Under the pieces are notes generated by a model that did not search any database, was not told the DNA's origin, and was given only the letters and a program-made list of their open reading frames with translations. Source: Anaerocolumna cellulosilytica (GTDB taxonomy: Bacteria; Bacillota; Clostridia; Lachnospirales; Lachnospiraceae). Taken from it: a DNA stretch of 64,000 nucleotides. The stretch is from NCBI RefSeq assembly GCF_014218335.1, contig NZ_AP023367.1, positions 3,101,501 through 3,165,500 of the forward strand, written 5' to 3'. The translations under genes were made by a program, and so were the position numbers. Shown piece by piece: positions 1 to 9,361 of this stretch. Each line of letters begins with the position of its first letter. The stretch's first letter is position 1.

Positions 1-800
1 GTTCCTGCTCTGTGAATATTAGATATAACCGTTCTTCTAGCTTCCGGCATACCCACAGTGGCTTTGTATGCTATATATGCGGACATGGACTCTGCCGTAA
101 TAAGACCTGGCCTTTCTCCAATTAAAACACAAGTAACTTCGGCTCCTGTTATTTCTGAAACCTGATCCATAACACCTACCCTTCCGTATTTTACAAAAAA
201 GGGAGTTCCTGTTTCTATTCCATAACTCTTTAGCCCCTGCAAAATACCTGGGAGAATATCGCCTACATTTGCTGCAACTGCCGCAGAACTTAAACCATCC
301 GACACATAAATTTGTACGGTAGGGTTCTTTTTGCATTTTTCAGCTACAACTTTAGCACCATCCTCTGTCAATTTTCTGCCAAGGTCCGGTCTGGTTAAAT
401 ATACATCCTTACTGTCACACTGACTCTGTACAGTGAATAGCCCCATATTATCAATAAAATCCTGGTCAACGTCAGAAAACACTGCATCCTGTGCTGCGGA
501 GTGGGCAGCACGGAACTGAAGCAGCGGATCTGTTTTATATCTAGCTCCTGCTCGTCCAATTCCTAAGCGGCATGGTGCATTTTGCTTTAACTCATAATAC
601 GCTTCTCCATTCACAGGTGCCTCTACTAGATATTGCTTTCTTATATCCACCTCAGTAATATCTGGTATGAAGCCCTCCTCTACTACCGTTTGTGCTACTG
701 TCTTTTTCACTTCTTCAATAACTGCTCCCGGCTCTTTGCCCTGGCCATTCATTTCTTCCAGAACCTGCTCAATGATTTTTCTTAAGTCATTCTCATTCAT
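1..800 (-). CDS. eutC: Ethanolamine ammonia-lyase small subunit (partial, 3' end off window)
   Basis: Small subunit of the adenosylcobalamin-dependent lyase that splits ethanolamine to acetaldehyde and ammonia; partner of EutB immediately upstream. I read about 266 codons from an ATG at 800 to the window edge. The N-terminus MNENDLRKIIEQVLEEM is an amphipathic helix like the peptides that target EutC to the microcompartment, followed by an acidic linker. The body has family sequence such as CRLGIGRAGARYKT, LTRPDLGR, YVSDGLSSAAV and VCVLIGERPG-like stretches (here CVLIGERPGL). The strong AGGAGG site after eutB lies about 110 nt before this ATG, which itself has only a weak site. No frameshift is seen. 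The C-terminus is missing because the window ends. Confidence 0.93.
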   Translation of the reverse strand, partial: MNENDLRKIIEQVLEEMNGQGKEPGAVIEEVKKTVAQTVVEEGFIPDITEVDIRKQYLVEAPVNGEAYYELKQNAPCRLGIGRAGARYKTDPLLQFRAAHSAAQDAVFSDVDQDFIDNMGLFTVQSQCDSKDVYLTRPDLGRKLTEDGAKVVAEKCKKNPTVQIYVSDGLSSAAVAANVGDILPGILQGLKSYGIETGTPFFVKYGRVGVMDQVSEITGAEVTCVLIGERPGLITAESMSAYIAYKATVGMPEARRTVISNIHRAG

Positions 801-922
801 CTTTACACCCGTTGCATATTGCAGGTTAGCTGCAATACTGCCACAAATAGAACAGGTTGAAAGAATGGCTGTGTGGCATCCTTTCTACTTTTATATTTTC
901 TTTCAACCTTACAACCTCCTTC

Positions 923-2293
923 CTATTTGCTCATGAACACGGATGCGTCTCCGGCAAGTTTTGTTAATTTACCATTTTCCATAAATCCCATTTTTTCCAT
1001 CCATTGTTCAAACTCTTTGATAGGTCGAAGTCCAAGGATTTCACGAATCGCAGCTGTTTCGTGGTATCCAGTACACTGATACATAAGCATACAGTCATCA
1101 CCCTGCGGTACACCCATAATATAGTTACATCCTGCACTTGCTAACAGCATTGCCAAATTCTCGATATCATTCTGATCTGCTTTCATATGGTTGGTATAGC
1201 ATGCATCACACCCCATAGGCAATCCAGTTAATTTACCCATAAAATGATCTTCTAAGCCTGCGCGGATTACCTGTTTTGAATCATACAGATATTCCGGCCC
1301 TATGAATCCCACTACGGTATTAACCAGAAATGGCTGATAACGTTTAGCAAAACCATAGCATCTGGCTTCCATAGTAACCTGGTCCCATCCATGATGAGCT
1401 TCTGAAGAAAGCTCAGAGCCTTGTCCTGTTTCAAAATACATTACATTCGGTCCGGTACTGGTACCCTTACTTAACATCATCTTCTGTCCTTCTTCTAACA
1501 TTTTAGCAGTTAGTCCGAAAGCTTCATTACCTTTTTGTGAGCCGGCAATTGATTGAAACATTAAATCAATAGGTGCATTGAATTTATCTGCAGCTTCTGT
1601 CTGTGTTGTAACATGTGCAAGAACACAAACCTGTGTCGGTATTTCCCATTTATTCTTAAATTCATCAAAGCTCTTTAAGATTCTAGCTACGCTTTCTACG
1701 GAATCGTCAACCGGATTTAGACCCAGTACAGCATCACCTACCCCTAAGCTAAAGCCTTCCATAGTAGAAGCAATAATTCCCTTTGGATTATCTGTCGTGT
1801 GGTTTGGCTGTAATCTAGCGGAAAAGGTTCCCGGAAGACCAATAGTTGTATTACAATGAGCTGTTACCCTTATCTTACTTGCTCCGTAGATTAAGTCCAT
1901 ATTGCTCATTACTTTGCAGACTGCTGCAACCATTTCACTGGTAATTCCTCTGGATATACGGCGTATCATTACGCCGTCTGTCTTTGAATCTAATATCCAT
2001 TCGCGAAACTGTGCTACTGTCCAGCTTTTTATTTCACTATAAATCGTCTCATTTACATCATCTTGTATAATTCTTGTTACTTCATCTTCCTCATAAGGTA
2101 CTGCAGGATTGTTTCTTAAATCCTCAAGTGTAATATGAGAAAGTACTACTTTTGCTGCTACCCTTTCCTCTGCAGATTCTGCCGCGATTCCTGCCAGTTT
2201 ATCACCAGATTTTTCTTCATTTGCTTTTGCCATGACCTCTCGCAGAGATTTGAACTCATAGGTATGTCCGAATAATTTTGTTTTGAGAATCAA
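923..2293 (-). CDS. eutB: Ethanolamine ammonia-lyase large subunit
   Basis: Catalytic TIM-barrel subunit that binds ethanolamine and the B12 cofactor with EutC. The product is about 456 residues, full family length. Family stretches include GLPGTFSARLQPNHTTDNPKG, VGLNPVDDS-type sequence (here LGLNPVDDSVES), FETGQGSELSSEAHHG and GLPMGCDACYTNHM. A GTG at 2302 also opens the frame, but it abuts the AGAGGTG ribosome site. The TTG at 2293 sits 6 nt behind that site and gives the usual start (MILKTKLFGH), so I prefer it. It lies between eutA (12 nt upstream of the GTG) and eutC on one leftward transcript. Confidence 0.95.
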   Translation of the reverse strand: MILKTKLFGHTYEFKSLREVMAKANEEKSGDKLAGIAAESAEERVAAKVVLSHITLEDLRNNPAVPYEEDEVTRIIQDDVNETIYSEIKSWTVAQFREWILDSKTDGVMIRRISRGITSEMVAAVCKVMSNMDLIYGASKIRVTAHCNTTIGLPGTFSARLQPNHTTDNPKGIIASTMEGFSLGVGDAVLGLNPVDDSVESVARILKSFDEFKNKWEIPTQVCVLAHVTTQTEAADKFNAPIDLMFQSIAGSQKGNEAFGLTAKMLEEGQKMMLSKGTSTGPNVMYFETGQGSELSSEAHHGWDQVTMEARCYGFAKRYQPFLVNTVVGFIGPEYLYDSKQVIRAGLEDHFMGKLTGLPMGCDACYTNHMKADQNDIENLAMLLASAGCNYIMGVPQGDDCMLMYQCTGYHETAAIREILGLRPIKEFEQWMEKMGFMENGKLTKLAGDASVFMSK

Positions 2294-2314
2294 GTACTTC
2301 ACCTCTTTCTTTTA

Positions 2315-3751
2315 TTATGAATTAAATATTAGCGTCTTTGTTACCACCGGTACCACGCGCCCGCCCGCTATAGGCTCTCCAATGTCAAGGTAATCACCGT
2401 CGCCGGCATGGATTCCATCTATGCATATCACATCCTTTCTGCCCATAAGCATTACGTTTAATGCATTGCCAAGAACTTTACCTATGTCATTCTCAACAAC
2501 AATAACCAGCGGATGGTCGGAAATAATTATATCCTTTCCTCCTTCTATAACAGCGGCTGCCAATGCCTGAACTTTAACAAAACTAGTATGATATTTACCA
2601 GATAAGGCAATGACTAGCTGCTCAGGTTTCCCATCTCCATAAAATAACGGAATCTTATTTTTTATAGAGTCCTTTAATTCTGTCAGGTCTTCCCTTTCTT
2701 CTGTCTCTTCCGGCACTTTTAACACAGGCATGTTTTTTATAGGCAGCTTTTCTCTTTTATAAGTAATGGTACTTCCACTGACTTCTGTAGTATGTGTGCC
2801 TGCCCCAACCACTGTAGCTCTTATTGTTTCAACAGCCGCAAATCTGTCTTTTTTATTAAAGTACACATTCTCCTGTATTGCATTCCCTAAAAGAAGTCCA
2901 ATATCCCCATAGCAAAACCAATCGTCTTTTGCCATATTATATATGTAGTCAGCTACTCCTCCCGAGAAGGTAAAGCCATCTATGGTAAACTCTGTTGTAA
3001 GGGCTCTACCTTTGTTGGTATACATTTCCTGATGAAAGTCATCCTTTTCCATTAAGCCTACTGCCTGTGCAAGCTGGTCTGCCATAAGGTTGCAGATTTT
3101 TTTAAGCTTTTCTATCTGTGCTTCTTCTCCTTCCTCAATCAGAATATTATGCTTTTTTGCGAGTTCTTTTACTTTTTTATAAATATAAGTAACACGCCCA
3201 TCTGCCACTTTTATCAATCTGCCTCCAATATCTAAGCAGGAGGTTCCTTTTAATCTTCCTTTCTCGAAGAGGGCTAAGTTACTGGTACCGCCTCCGATAT
3301 CCAGATTTACCACAATACTTCTGTTCTCTTCAGACAATTTGTCCGCTCCAGCCCCCTTGGCAGACAACACAGACTCTAAATCCGGACCAGCTGTGGCAAC
3401 AACAAAATCCCCTGCCAAGCTACTCAGTCTTTCTAATACCTGATTTGCATTTTGCTTTCTGGCTGTTTCACCGGTTATAATTACTGCTCCCGTCTTTAAC
3501 ATTTCCGGTGTCATACCCGCATCCTGATATTCTTGTCTGACTATCTTTTCAATCTCAGGTGCATCAATCTCTGTCAAAGATTTTAACGGTGTAAAATATA
3601 TTTTACTTCGATACACCACTTCTTTTTTCACAATAGAAATTCTGGGGACTGTGTAACTGCTGGCAAGGTTTTCAATCGTAAGTCGGCTGAATATCAACTG
3701 GGTAGTAGAGGTACCAATATCAATACCTACACTAAAGATTATTTCCTGCAT
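2315..3751 (-). CDS. eutA: Ethanolamine ammonia-lyase reactivating factor EutA
   Basis: ASKHA-fold ATPase that swaps damaged cobalamin out of inactivated ethanolamine ammonia-lyase. It is 478 residues, normal size. The phosphate-1 loop VGIDIGTSTTQLIF is at residues 8-21, a second nucleotide-binding segment NLDIGGGTSNLALF at about 145-160, and VGAGTHTTEVSGST at about 310. The start ATG at 3751 follows a GGAAG site. It is the first gene after the internal terminator/antiterminator at 3831-3900, so its expression and that of eutB and eutC should require EutV-mediated readthrough or a separate promoter that I did not find. Confidence 0.93.
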   Translation of the reverse strand: MQEIIFSVGIDIGTSTTQLIFSRLTIENLASSYTVPRISIVKKEVVYRSKIYFTPLKSLTEIDAPEIEKIVRQEYQDAGMTPEMLKTGAVIITGETARKQNANQVLERLSSLAGDFVVATAGPDLESVLSAKGAGADKLSEENRSIVVNLDIGGGTSNLALFEKGRLKGTSCLDIGGRLIKVADGRVTYIYKKVKELAKKHNILIEEGEEAQIEKLKKICNLMADQLAQAVGLMEKDDFHQEMYTNKGRALTTEFTIDGFTFSGGVADYIYNMAKDDWFCYGDIGLLLGNAIQENVYFNKKDRFAAVETIRATVVGAGTHTTEVSGSTITYKREKLPIKNMPVLKVPEETEEREDLTELKDSIKNKIPLFYGDGKPEQLVIALSGKYHTSFVKVQALAAAVIEGGKDIIISDHPLVIVVENDIGKVLGNALNVMLMGRKDVICIDGIHAGDGDYLDIGEPIAGGRVVPVVTKTLIFNS

Positions 3752-3830
3752 AATCTTAACTTCCTTTCCGGTAAAACCTTTATTTCCTTTATCCGTATAT
3801 TTTTTCCTTGAAATACAAAAAGCCCGGAGG

Positions 3831-3900
3831 TGCAGAATTTTATTTCTACACTTCCGGGCTACAACGCACGGTTTTCATAACCAATGTTACGTCACATTGG
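3831..3900 (-). promoter_or_regulatory. Two-hairpin ANTAR (EutV) antitermination site before eutA
   Basis: Read on the minus strand. Hairpin P1 (3900-3881) is CCAATGT, hexaloop GACGTA, ACATTGG. After a 9-nt spacer, P2 (3871-3854) is CCGTGC, loop GTTGTA, GCCCGG, with one U-C mismatch. P2 shares its 3' arm with an intrinsic terminator at 3860-3831 (AGCCCGGA arms, then TTTTTG). Tandem hexaloop hairpins with a fixed G at loop position 4, the second mutually exclusive with a terminator, are the known target of ANTAR regulators such as EutV. P1 contains the stop codon of eutW. The mechanism is inferred from architecture; binding has not been tested. Confidence 0.8.
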
Positions 3901-5314
3901 TTATATCAATTGTCTGGTTTATAAACTGAAAGCTAACACAGGTACCCTCTTCGGATGATTTTATATCTAAAGACCCCCTAAGCCTGTCCTTAATCAAGGC
4001 CTTTACGATATTTAACCCTAAGCCGTTCTCATCTACCCGCTCTACATCAAATCCCGAGCCATCATCTATGATTCGTATACTTGAATATAGTACTCCTTTT
4101 GTAACTATAATCTTTACCCGTCCTTCGTCCCGGTCTATAAAAGCATACTTTAATGAATTTTGGAGTAATTCATTCACCACAAGGGCTACGGAAGTAGAAA
4201 CATCTGAATCCACTTCAAAATCATCTCCTTCTATTTCAAAATCTATGTCAAAACCAGGAGTTGCATAATATCGAAGGGTATTATTACGTATAGTCATTAA
4301 GACTTCTCCGATTTTAACCTGATCCACACCATTTTGAGCCAACAGCTGATGGGTTGCTGAAATCGCAAGTATCCTCTCTAATGTCTCAGCCAGAACCCTT
4401 CTTGTCTCTTCGCTATCACAATGCCTTGATTGCAACCTTAAGAGTGAAGCTATTGTTTGCAGATTGTTTTTGACCCTGTGGTGCATTTCCTTAATTGCAA
4501 CTGATTTTAATATCAATTCTTTTTCTTGTTCTTTCATCCATGTTATATCGCGGATTACTACCGCCAGATACGTGTCCTCCTTATCTAGCTTCACATGTCG
4601 AATACATAAAGTGTGTTTGCCAACGGTTGTCTCTGCAAAGGCATACATATTCTTATGTCCCTTTATCTCTGTTCTAACCAGACAAATATTCTCATATACC
4701 TGACCAAGTACATCTTCCACATAACCAAGATTTTTATATAATTCTTTTGCTACCGTATTACGGAAGGTGACACGTCCTTCTTTGCTAATGAGCAAGAGAC
4801 CTTCCTCGATATATTCCGTCAACCATGAATTTTCATCACCAATATTAGAAATGGCATCTGCCATTTTTTCAAAGTTTTTTCTAGACAAGTGGAGCCGCTT
4901 GCTGGCAACGTATTTCTCATCCAGCCTCTTTTCCCTGATTAATGCACCAATTGTTCGTTCTCCGAAGTTAATCGGCTCCACTGACTGGACAACATGTGTG
5001 CTTTCCTGGGTAAGTGCCTTCATATGTTTGGTACTAATTCCAAGGCACAGGGTCCTTGAAACAGCAGGCTCATTTTCATATTTTGCAAACATGCCTACCA
5101 CGCTGTTTTGATAGGCGGAAGGAACCCCTGAAGGCTTAGCTTCTGCTACTACAATGGCATCTCCATCCTTACAAGGACAATCCACAAATATATCCGCATC
5201 CTCCAGATTTGCCAGAGGCTGTAACATATTTGCCATCATGCGGATATTCATGATTTCATCATCATTTAAGTCAGTAAATTTCCTGCAAAGCTCTTCAACT
5301 CGATCCATACTCAC
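3887..5314 (-). CDS. eutW: Ethanolamine sensor histidine kinase
   Basis: Cytosolic sensor kinase that phosphorylates EutV when ethanolamine is present. It is 475 residues: an N-terminal sensing half (about 1-160), a PAS-like region (about 160-265), then a HisKA_2-type phospho-acceptor helix with EMHHRVKNNLQTIASLL at about 277-293 and a HATPase_c domain (NELLQNSLKYAF, DDGSGFD, GLGLNIVKALI). No membrane segment is visible. A GTG at 5314 directly follows the eutV stop, five nt after AGGAG; an ATG two codons in is the alternative. The eutW stop codon is buried in hairpin P1 of the eutA leader. Confidence 0.9.
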   Translation of the reverse strand: MSMDRVEELCRKFTDLNDDEIMNIRMMANMLQPLANLEDADIFVDCPCKDGDAIVVAEAKPSGVPSAYQNSVVGMFAKYENEPAVSRTLCLGISTKHMKALTQESTHVVQSVEPINFGERTIGALIREKRLDEKYVASKRLHLSRKNFEKMADAISNIGDENSWLTEYIEEGLLLISKEGRVTFRNTVAKELYKNLGYVEDVLGQVYENICLVRTEIKGHKNMYAFAETTVGKHTLCIRHVKLDKEDTYLAVVIRDITWMKEQEKELILKSVAIKEMHHRVKNNLQTIASLLRLQSRHCDSEETRRVLAETLERILAISATHQLLAQNGVDQVKIGEVLMTIRNNTLRYYATPGFDIDFEIEGDDFEVDSDVSTSVALVVNELLQNSLKYAFIDRDEGRVKIIVTKGVLYSSIRIIDDGSGFDVERVDENGLGLNIVKALIKDRLRGSLDIKSSEEGTCVSFQFINQTIDITNVT

Positions 5315-5911
5315 CTACGCTCCTGCGTTTGTTAAAATAATTTCTGACACACGCTTCATAGATATATTTTTAAGTTGGCTTAACTTACGGATATATTCAT
5401 AGGCTTCCTGCTCACATATACTTCTGTCTTTCATAACGACACCCTTGGCCTGCTCAATAATCCTTCTATTTTCTAACCTTTCCGAGACCTTTTCGTAATT
5501 CTCTTTTAACTTACGCATTTCCATACTTCTGGCAACGGCAAGCTCAATATTAGGTATGAGAAGTGTTTCTTCTATGGGCTTAATCAAATACCCACTTACT
5601 CCATTTTGCTTGGCCCCATTGACAAATTCTCTCTCATTATAGGCAGTTAGCAGAATTATAGTACCTGCAAGATTCTCTTCATAGATAATTTTAGCCGCAG
5701 AAAGCCCGTCCAGTAATGGCATTTTAATATCCATTAAAACCAAATCCGGTGTTTTCTGCCTGCAAAGCTCTATGGCATCAAACCCATCTGCTGCCTCTCC
5801 TAGAATCTGGTATCCTTCCCCTTTTAGCATTTCCCGCAAATCCATTCTTGTAATAGGTTCGTCGTCGATTATTACGATACTCGTTTCGTTTTTTCCCAAC
5901 TTCTTATCCAT
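5315..5911 (-). CDS. eutV: ANTAR-domain response regulator / antiterminator
   Basis: Partner of EutW; when phosphorylated it is expected to dimerise and bind tandem RNA hairpins to block terminator formation. The 198 residues comprise a receiver domain (about 10-130) with IIDDEPI, phospho-acceptor in LVLMDIKMP, and KP in YLIKPIEE, a short coiled-coil, and an ANTAR domain (about 140-198, with RRIIEQAKGVVM and YIRKLSQLKNISMKRVSEII). This window contains three plausible RNA targets: the leaders of eutS, eutA and the alcohol dehydrogenase. It abuts eutW with no gap. Confidence 0.93.
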   Translation of the reverse strand: MDKKLGKNETSIVIIDDEPITRMDLREMLKGEGYQILGEAADGFDAIELCRQKTPDLVLMDIKMPLLDGLSAAKIIYEENLAGTIILLTAYNEREFVNGAKQNGVSGYLIKPIEETLLIPNIELAVARSMEMRKLKENYEKVSERLENRRIIEQAKGVVMKDRSICEQEAYEYIRKLSQLKNISMKRVSEIILTNAGA

Positions 5912-5925
5912 CCTTTATAGAAATC

Positions 5926-6366
5926 TTAAGCGTCTAAGTATTCAAACAGTTCCTCAAATCCAATGCCTTTTACACTGCTGGTAATAAAGACTTGCTTTAC
6001 CCCCGCCATCTGTAGGTATTTTTCGGCTTCCTTAAGCTGTTCCTTAGTAGCAATATCGCACTTAGTTATAATTCCAATAGAAGGTTTGGCAAATGAACCT
6101 GCGTAGGCCGGTGGGAAACAAGTACCATTTTCTGTCGGGTCCTGTACAAACAATATTACATCTGCATCTACAGATGTTACCATAAGTGCTCCGCGGTACT
6201 GTTTTCTTTCCAGATATTCTCCCGGTGTATCAATCATGTTTCCATTTACAACCTGTACTGTCTGGGTTTTATGGTACACTAAATCCTTCTGGCTTATATA
6301 TTGACACAAGGTTGTTTTACCTGCCTGCGTGCGGCCAATTAGTATGACTTTTTTATTTGACTTCAT
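5926..6366 (-). CDS. eutP: EutP/PduV-type small GTPase-like protein
   Basis: P-loop protein of microcompartment loci, with reported acetate kinase or microcompartment-associated roles in relatives. It is 146 residues, full length for the family. The Walker A stretch GRTQAGKTTL is at 11-20, the switch/DTPGEYLE segment at about 47-54, and the guanine-specificity TKCD at about 101-104. The start ATG is placed 4 nt behind a GGAGGCG site. It sits between eutS and eutV on the same transcript, 14 nt ahead of eutV. Confidence 0.9.
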   Translation of the reverse strand: MKSNKKVILIGRTQAGKTTLCQYISQKDLVYHKTQTVQVVNGNMIDTPGEYLERKQYRGALMVTSVDADVILFVQDPTENGTCFPPAYAGSFAKPSIGIITKCDIATKEQLKEAEKYLQMAGVKQVFITSSVKGIGFEELFEYLDA

Positions 6367-6470
6367 AACGCCTCCTAACTATGTGCCTTAGCACATGGAT
6401 TCTTTGCACCAGTACTTTTTATAAATAGCAGCACTTTTAATGCCTGTATACGTAGCATAAGAGAACCCTG

Positions 6471-6821
6471 TTAGGATTTCGTTATTACTGTAGGTGAAAA
6501 TCCCATTTCATCACAAAGGATATGCATTACATCATGAAGTGCAGCTTCTACTGCTGATAAATCTCCGGTAATAACCAAAGAACCGTTAAAACGGTCTACA
6601 AATCCGATGTTTACATCTGCTGCTTTACTAGCAGCATCTGCAGCAATAATTGCCCCTTCACTCGGGGTAATGGTAAATATTCCAACCGACCCCTTACCAT
6701 CAATCAATCCCATCTTGGCATATAAAGAATCCACTGGGTTGGCAATCACATGCGCTAAGGTAACCTGCTTTCCAGGAACAAATTCCTGTATTATTCTTGT
6801 CTTACTTTCAAATTCATTCAA
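6471..6821 (-). CDS. eutS: Microcompartment shell protein EutS
   Basis: BMC-domain hexamer subunit of the ethanolamine microcompartment shell, 116 residues, single BMC domain of the circularly permuted EutS type ([12 protein letters not shown] at about 19-30; [31 protein letters not shown] region mid-protein). The start is a TTG at 6821, eight nt behind GGAGG; no closer ATG fits. It is the first gene of the operon, downstream of a consensus promoter and an antitermination leader. It is the only shell protein in the window, so other shell genes must lie beyond the left edge. Confidence 0.93.
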   Translation of the reverse strand: MNEFESKTRIIQEFVPGKQVTLAHVIANPVDSLYAKMGLIDGKGSVGIFTITPSEGAIIAADAASKAADVNIGFVDRFNGSLVITGDLSAVEAALHDVMHILCDEMGFSPTVITKS

Positions 6822-6867
6822 AGGTCATCCTCCGCCTTTCCTTTTAATTGTAAAAATGCACATAAAA

Positions 6868-6938
6868 AACTCCTAGGTACATACCTGAGGAGTTCCATCA
6901 CTCTTACTCATAATACGGAGTACTAACGTCGCACATCC
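6868..6938 (-). promoter_or_regulatory. Two-hairpin ANTAR (EutV) antitermination site before eutS
   Basis: Minus strand: P1 (6938-6917) pairs GGA/TCC and GTGC/GTAC around a loop GACGTTA, with one bulged U, so the loop is 7 nt rather than 6. P2 (6903-6890) is GAGT, loop GATGGA, ACTC. The 3' arm of P2 is part of an intrinsic terminator (6894-6868, arms AACTCCT/AGGAGTT with inner GGTA/TACC, then TTTTTT). Loop sequences match those of the eutA and adh leaders (GACG.A in P1, G.TG.A in P2). The irregular P1 makes this the weakest of the three sites. Confidence 0.68.
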
Positions 6939-6963
6939 TTATATGAAATTAATATCATAATTA

Positions 6964-6992
6964 TTTTAACATCTTTTCACCGCTTTGTCAAT
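6964..6992 (-). promoter_or_regulatory. Sigma-A promoter of the eut operon
   Basis: Minus strand TTGACA (6992-6987), 17-bp spacer, TAAAAT (6969-6964). Start expected near 6957, about 135 nt upstream of eutS, leaving room for the two-hairpin leader. Confidence 0.75.
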
Positions 6993-7119
6993 TATATATA
7001 ATAATTTTTTAAAAAAAATGACATTTTTGATGAATTTAACTATAATCTATCTATTTATACTAAATTTTATTTCGTTATGTAATCACCTTATGCCATGAAT
7101 GGTTTTATAAATAGTTGTT

Positions 7120-7160
7120 TCTTTTATCCGAAGTGAGGATAGCCCCCTTCGGATAAAAGA
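7120..7160 (-). terminator. Inverted repeat after chemoreceptor gene, probable terminator
   Basis: A perfect 14-bp inverted repeat (arms 7120-7133 and 7147-7160, TCTTTTATCCGAAG) with a 13-nt loop, ten nt past the stop of the chemoreceptor gene. It lacks a clear U tract on either strand, so termination is inferred from position and stem strength. Confidence 0.55.
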
Positions 7161-7169
7161 TTATGTAGA

Positions 7170-9224
7170 TTATATTTGAAACTTGCCCACTTTTTCCTTT
7201 AATTCTTCTGCAATTTGAGCAAGATTGGCGGTAGCTGATGTTTGTTCCTCCACGGAGGCTAATTGTTCCTCCGCCGCAGCGGCGATGGATACTGTCTGTT
7301 CCCCAGAAGCCTCTGTAAGTCCGGTCAATCTCATGGCAGAACTGTCTGCATAATCAGCAGATTGTCCGATTTCTTTCGTAACTTGTTCTGCGTCATGAAC
7401 CAACCGATTGATTTCAGTTACACCTGTAACAATTCTTCCAAATGCATTCTCCACCTCCTGCAAAGCAATTCTGCTATTGCCTATGGAAGTAACAAGTGTA
7501 TCTGTGGACAAATTGGCATTCTCTGATTCCCTGTTAACTTCAGCTATGATTTTTGAAATGTCGTCTGCAGATGTTAAAGACTGTTCCGCTAGTTTATATA
7601 TTTCCTCCGCAACAACCGCAAATCCTTTTCCTGCATCTCCTGCTCTGGCAGCTTCTATAGAGGCATTTAAAGCAAGAAGGTTCGTTTGACTGGAAATCTC
7701 CTGAATCGTAGCTGCAACCTGATTAATATAACGAGACTTATCCATGAGTTTGACCATAACTAAGGATAGATTACTGATATCCGTAAAAACCTGATTCATA
7801 GCATCTATCAGAAGCTTAACAGACTGCCCTCCCTTCTCAGACTCTTTATTGGCACCAGACAGAGCATCTGTCACGGTAATCATTTGTTTACCTATCCTTT
7901 GTGCATTATTTCTTACAGAATCAATAACCTGGTTTAGTTCCTGACTAACCTGGGTAACCTCTATATTCTTTTCTGAGATACCTGAGATTTCAGAAGCCAC
8001 TTGCTCAGACGCTTGACTATTTTGAAAGGCTGATGCCTCTAATTCCTCGGAAGTAGACGCAACTGTGGAAGCAGATTCTAAAATTTCTCCCATTATTTTT
8101 CTAAGTTCTAAAGCCATTACATTAACTGCTGAAGATATATTGCCGATTTCATCAAGAGAATCTACTTTAATCTTCCTTGTAAAGTCTCCTTTTGCAACTG
8201 CATCAATGTCTTTTTGTAATGGCTTTAGTGGTCTTGTAATACCTTTACAAATCAATCCTACAAGAATCACTAATACTATCAGAGTAAGGAGTGTGACCCA
8301 AACGATTTTAGCAATCATATCGTCAACGGAATCATTTATTTCACTTTCCGGTATGGATAATAAAACAATCCATTCCGTCTCCGGAATCTGCGTATAATAC
8401 ACAATATTTTTGCCATTATCATCAGTATAAAACCCTTCTCCATTAAGCCTTGTAATTGCTTCTTTTCCAAGTGCCGCTAAAGATACATTCTCATCCTCAG
8501 TGATGTTTGTTATCGCTCCACCAGCATCCGCTCCCTCTGCTTTTCCTCGGCTTAAATAAAAACCTTCCTTTGAAATCAGCATAGCATGACCGCTTTTCCC
8601 GGCTTTTACTCCTGCAACAAAATCCTGAATATTGGTAAAATTCAAATCTCCGGTAGCCACACCAATTAGTTTTCCGTTTGAATCTTTGATTGGTGCTGTA
8701 GCTGTCACCATAGTTACAGCAATTACATTATCAAAATAAGGCTCAGACCAGGCAATGGAATCCGTTGTTTCAGCAATCCTATACCACGGTTCCTTTGTAT
8801 TATCTACGAAATAATCTTCCGTATAATTCACTGTATTCCCAGTCTTAAATGCATAAGGACAGAAATAAGTTCCATCATACTTATCAGCCATAAATATACC
8901 AACTGCAACCGTATCCTGATTAGAGTCCACTACTTTTTGAACCAATTCGGCGTACGAATCCTTACGATCTATCTGTATTGACAATGCTTCTACTGTTTCT
9001 GCCAGACTAAGCGGCAGTTTTTCATGGACAGAGAGGTGACCGCTGATTTCGCTTTTTGCCAGTTCTACCTGTGCCTCCGCCTTTTCAGATATTTCGTTAG
9101 ATATGATTGTTCTTGCACTGGCAGCAACAATAACAGCCATAACAAGAAATGCAACAACCACCGTTGGTAACAGGCCCAGCATAAATTTGCTTCTTATGTA
9201 CTTTCTTTTCTTAAACATATCCAT
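7170..9224 (-). CDS. Methyl-accepting chemotaxis protein with dCache sensor
   Basis: Transmembrane chemoreceptor of 684 residues. TM1 is at about 14-36, an extracellular double-Cache domain at about 40-300, TM2 at about 305-327, HAMP at about 328-380, then the cytoplasmic signalling coiled coil with the hairpin tip [25 protein letters not shown] sequence near residue 510. The Cache pocket has PWYRIA, SEPYFD and a GVATGDLNF aspartate, the scaffold used by amine and amino-acid sensing dCache_1 domains, but the arginine usual before WY in amino-acid receptors is absent (TKEPWY). The start at 9224 follows AAGGGA. It lies between the eut operon and the alcohol dehydrogenase on the same strand, with no terminator visible between it and the latter. 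Confidence 0.92.
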   Translation of the reverse strand: MDMFKKRKYIRSKFMLGLLPTVVVAFLVMAVIVAASARTIISNEISEKAEAQVELAKSEISGHLSVHEKLPLSLAETVEALSIQIDRKDSYAELVQKVVDSNQDTVAVGIFMADKYDGTYFCPYAFKTGNTVNYTEDYFVDNTKEPWYRIAETTDSIAWSEPYFDNVIAVTMVTATAPIKDSNGKLIGVATGDLNFTNIQDFVAGVKAGKSGHAMLISKEGFYLSRGKAEGADAGGAITNITEDENVSLAALGKEAITRLNGEGFYTDDNGKNIVYYTQIPETEWIVLLSIPESEINDSVDDMIAKIVWVTLLTLIVLVILVGLICKGITRPLKPLQKDIDAVAKGDFTRKIKVDSLDEIGNISSAVNVMALELRKIMGEILESASTVASTSEELEASAFQNSQASEQVASEISGISEKNIEVTQVSQELNQVIDSVRNNAQRIGKQMITVTDALSGANKESEKGGQSVKLLIDAMNQVFTDISNLSLVMVKLMDKSRYINQVAATIQEISSQTNLLALNASIEAARAGDAGKGFAVVAEEIYKLAEQSLTSADDISKIIAEVNRESENANLSTDTLVTSIGNSRIALQEVENAFGRIVTGVTEINRLVHDAEQVTKEIGQSADYADSSAMRLTGLTEASGEQTVSIAAAAEEQLASVEEQTSATANLAQIAEELKEKVGKFQI

Positions 9225-9361
9225 TTATCCCTTCATAGTAAAATATAACCCCGATTATAAGTATGAAAATCAATTATTTTTATATTTCTTATAAATATCA
9301 TGTAATCCTTTTTCTTTATATATTATGAGTAAGCAATACCTCCTATTGTTTTTATAATTTA

